From positions 164,389 through 228,388 of the forward strand of contig NBNI01000002.1 of NCBI GenBank assembly GCA_004379135.1: a DNA stretch of 64,000 nucleotides, written 5' to 3'. How positions within the stretch are numbered: position 1 is the stretch's first letter; each line of letters opens with the position of its first letter. This DNA comes from Acidimicrobiales bacterium mtb01. GTDB taxonomy: Bacteria > Actinomycetota > Acidimicrobiia > Acidimicrobiales > Ilumatobacteraceae. The position numbers and the translations under genes were made by a program. The notes below the pieces were generated by a model. That model saw only the letters and a list, made by a program, of their open reading frames with translations, was not told the DNA's origin and did not search any database. Below, piece by piece: positions 62,985-64,000 of this stretch.

Positions 62985-63530
62985 TCAGAGCATTTTCTGC
63001 ATGAGGCAGACGTCGAGCCAGCGGTTGAACTTCCGGCCCACCTCGTGCTCGATCCCCACCTCGCGGAATCCACAGGCGGCATGCAGGGCCCGACTGGCCA
63101 TCCCCGAGGCCTCGATCCGGGCCATCACCGAATGGAACCCCGACGACCGGGCCAGGTCGCACACCTCATCCAAGAGCAGCCGGCCGATTCCGTGTCGCCC
63201 CAGGTCACGGCGCACATACACCGAATCCTCGACCGTGGGCCGGTAGGCCGCCCGCTCCTTGTAGGGGCTGAGGGCGGCGAAGCCGACCACTTCCTCCGAC
63301 CCGTTCACGAAGGTCGGATCGGACTCCGGGCCGGCCGGACGAACCGCCACCAGGGCGGCGAAGGCCCCGCTGCGGGCACCGAGCCAGGCCACCTGGTCGT
63401 CGAGAGACCGGGGGACCAGGTCCATCGTGGCCGTGGTGTTCTCGACCTCGTGGTTGTAGATCTGGCGGATGGCCTCGGCGTCCCCGGCCACCGCGGGTCG
63501 GATGGAGACGAGTGACGGGGCGCTGGCCAC
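62985..63530 (-). CDS. GNAT-family N-acetyltransferase (PAT-like)
   Basis: 181 residues from GTG, start supported by TAGGTT six bases upstream. VSIRPAVAGDAEAIRQIYNH opens the domain, SVYVRRDLGRHGIGRLLLDE contains the acetyl-CoA pyrophosphate loop (R-x2-G-x-G/A), and ALHAACGFREVGIEHEVGRK is the C-terminal motif B. The pattern resembles phosphinothricin/methionine sulfoximine acetyltransferases. The physiological substrate is not known. It lies between tRNA-Tyr and tRNA-Thr on the opposite strand. Confidence 0.85.
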   Translation of the reverse strand: MASAPSLVSIRPAVAGDAEAIRQIYNHEVENTTATMDLVPRSLDDQVAWLGARSGAFAALVAVRPAGPESDPTFVNGSEEVVGFAALSPYKERAAYRPTVEDSVYVRRDLGRHGIGRLLLDEVCDLARSSGFHSVMARIEASGMASRALHAACGFREVGIEHEVGRKFNRWLDVCLMQKML

Positions 63531-63536
63531 GCGCTC

Positions 63537-63542
63537 AACCTA
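63537..63542 (-). promoter_or_regulatory. -10 box TAGGTT of the acetyltransferase gene
   Basis: Minus-strand TAGGTT is six bases before the GTG at 63530, the same spacing as at other leaderless starts. Confidence 0.45.
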
Positions 63543-63608
63543 CTGGTCGTTTCCGATGAAGGCGCAGGTAGCCTGCTCAGTCGGCTCGCGGAACCCCCGC
63601 GTTCCAGC

Positions 63609-63681
63609 GCCCTCTTAGCTCAGTCGGCAGAGCGTTTCCATGGTAAGGAAAAGGTCGTGGGTTCGATTCCCACAGAGGGCT
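63609..63681 (+). tRNA. tRNA-Thr (GGT)
   Basis: 73 bases. Acceptor GCCCTCT pairs with AGAGGGC; anticodon stem TTTCC/GGAAA with loop ATGGTAA gives anticodon GGT; T arm GTGGGTTCGATTCCCAC. CCA is not encoded. A TAGCCT at 63569-63574 may be its -10 box. Confidence 0.95.
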
Positions 63682-63732
63682 CACCACTCGGTGACGGGTT
63701 GGAACAACCGGCAGCCCTCCGGCTGTACGCCT

Positions 63733-63806
63733 GGCGGCGTAGCTCAGTTGGTCAGAGCATTCGGCTCATAATCGAAAGGTCATCGGTTCGATCCCGATCG
63801 CCGCTA
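63733..63806 (+). tRNA. tRNA-Met (CAT), elongator type
   Basis: 74 bases. Acceptor GGCGGCG pairs with CGCCGCT (first pair G-U), anticodon stem TTCGG/TCGAA with loop CTCATAA, anticodon CAT. T arm TCGGTTCGATCCCGA. CCA is not encoded. The A-loop and acceptor lack the initiator features (no C1-A72 mismatch, no three G-C pairs in the anticodon stem). Confidence 0.92.
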
Positions 63807-63878
63807 CACAGCAGATCCACCAAAACACACGTCGGCCTCGCGAGGGGCCGGTGACGCAAGAGAAAGAGAAAACCCACC

Positions 63879-64000
63879 ATGTCGAAGGCGAAGTTCGAGC
63901 GTACGAAGCCTCATGTGAATATTGGGACGATGGGTCATATTGACCATGGGAAGACGACGTTGACTGCGGCGATTTCGCGGACGTTGGCTGATAAGGGTTT
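63879..64000 (+). CDS. tuf: Elongation factor Tu (5' part, continues beyond window)
   Basis: Only the first 40 codons are seen: [20 protein letters not shown] then [20 protein letters not shown], with the GTP-binding P-loop [14 protein letters not shown] precedes the ATG. EF-Tu delivers aminoacyl-tRNA to the ribosome, and tRNA-Tyr/Thr/Met upstream is a classic neighbourhood. Third codon positions are 24 G, 14 T, 2 C and no A, unlike every neighbouring gene, where C dominates. Confidence 0.95.
   Translation, partial: MSKAKFERTKPHVNIGTMGHIDHGKTTLTAAISRTLADKG

Overview
The window is GC-rich (about two thirds G+C by eye), densely packed chromosomal DNA from an actinobacterium. The evidence is an MshA-type mycothiol glycosyltransferase followed by a YbjN-family gene, a GlnR-like orphan regulator beside glutamine synthetase genes, an RsiG-like c-di-GMP anti-sigma homologue, Rex, frequent GTG starts, GTGA/ATGA stop-start overlaps and many apparently leaderless promoters. 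Gene content and style suggest an uncultured or little-studied lineage near Acidimicrobiia (Ilumatobacter-like). That placement is an inference, not a search result.

Layout. 1-6.5 kb: a partial Tat lipoprotein with a thioredoxin/SCO-like domain, a compact molybdo-hydroxylase-like protein, a RidA protein with a histone-H1-like lysine tail, a group II amino-acid decarboxylase, an 8-oxoguanine deaminase and a HAD phosphatase. 6.5-11.6 kb: nitrogen genes (GlnR-like regulator, type I and type II glutamine synthetases, glutamine-dependent NAD synthetase). 11.6-20.8 kb: housekeeping genes (MFS transporter, YgjP-like peptidase, phosphoglycerate-mutase-like phosphatase, MoaD-like sulfur carrier, RsiG-like protein, MshA, YbjN, ProC, SAM hydrolase family protein, acyl-CoA synthetase) and a candidate structured RNA at 17.4-17.5 kb. 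20.9-60.2 kb: a respiratory super-cluster. It opens with Rex, a menaquinone-reductase-like flavoprotein and a cytochrome c. A seven-gene menaquinol:cytochrome c reductase operon follows, which includes a 2x[4Fe-4S] ferredoxin, and runs almost without a gap into a complete 14-gene nuoA-N operon. After a 3.6-kb interval (PD-(D/E)XK nuclease, a 41-bp-arm inverted repeat, two class I amidotransferases, threonine ammonia-lyase) comes a second complex I operon, nuoABCDHIJKLMN, which lacks nuoE, nuoF and nuoG and ends with a MidA/NDUFAF7-type methyltransferase gene. 60.2-64 kb: acetyl-CoA synthetase, YajQ, GNAT acetyltransferase, tRNA-Tyr, tRNA-Thr, tRNA-Met and the start of tuf.

How it fits together. 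Complex I (NADH form) feeds menaquinone. The bc complex oxidises menaquinol and passes electrons to c-type cytochromes. Rex can report NADH/NAD state. The second, 11-subunit complex I has no NADH module and must take electrons from something else, such as ferredoxin. The most striking observation links this operon to its last gene: NuoD2 carries the arginine that NDUFAF7 methylates in mitochondrial NDUFS2, whereas NuoD1 from the NADH-type operon has threonine there. Other notable points are His-rich loops in NuoL2/NuoM2, a repeated IPEHLL motif on bc-associated proteins, a -10 box 6-9 nt from many start codons, a GGCR C-terminus on the MoaD-like protein, and a tuf reading frame that almost avoids C in third codon positions.
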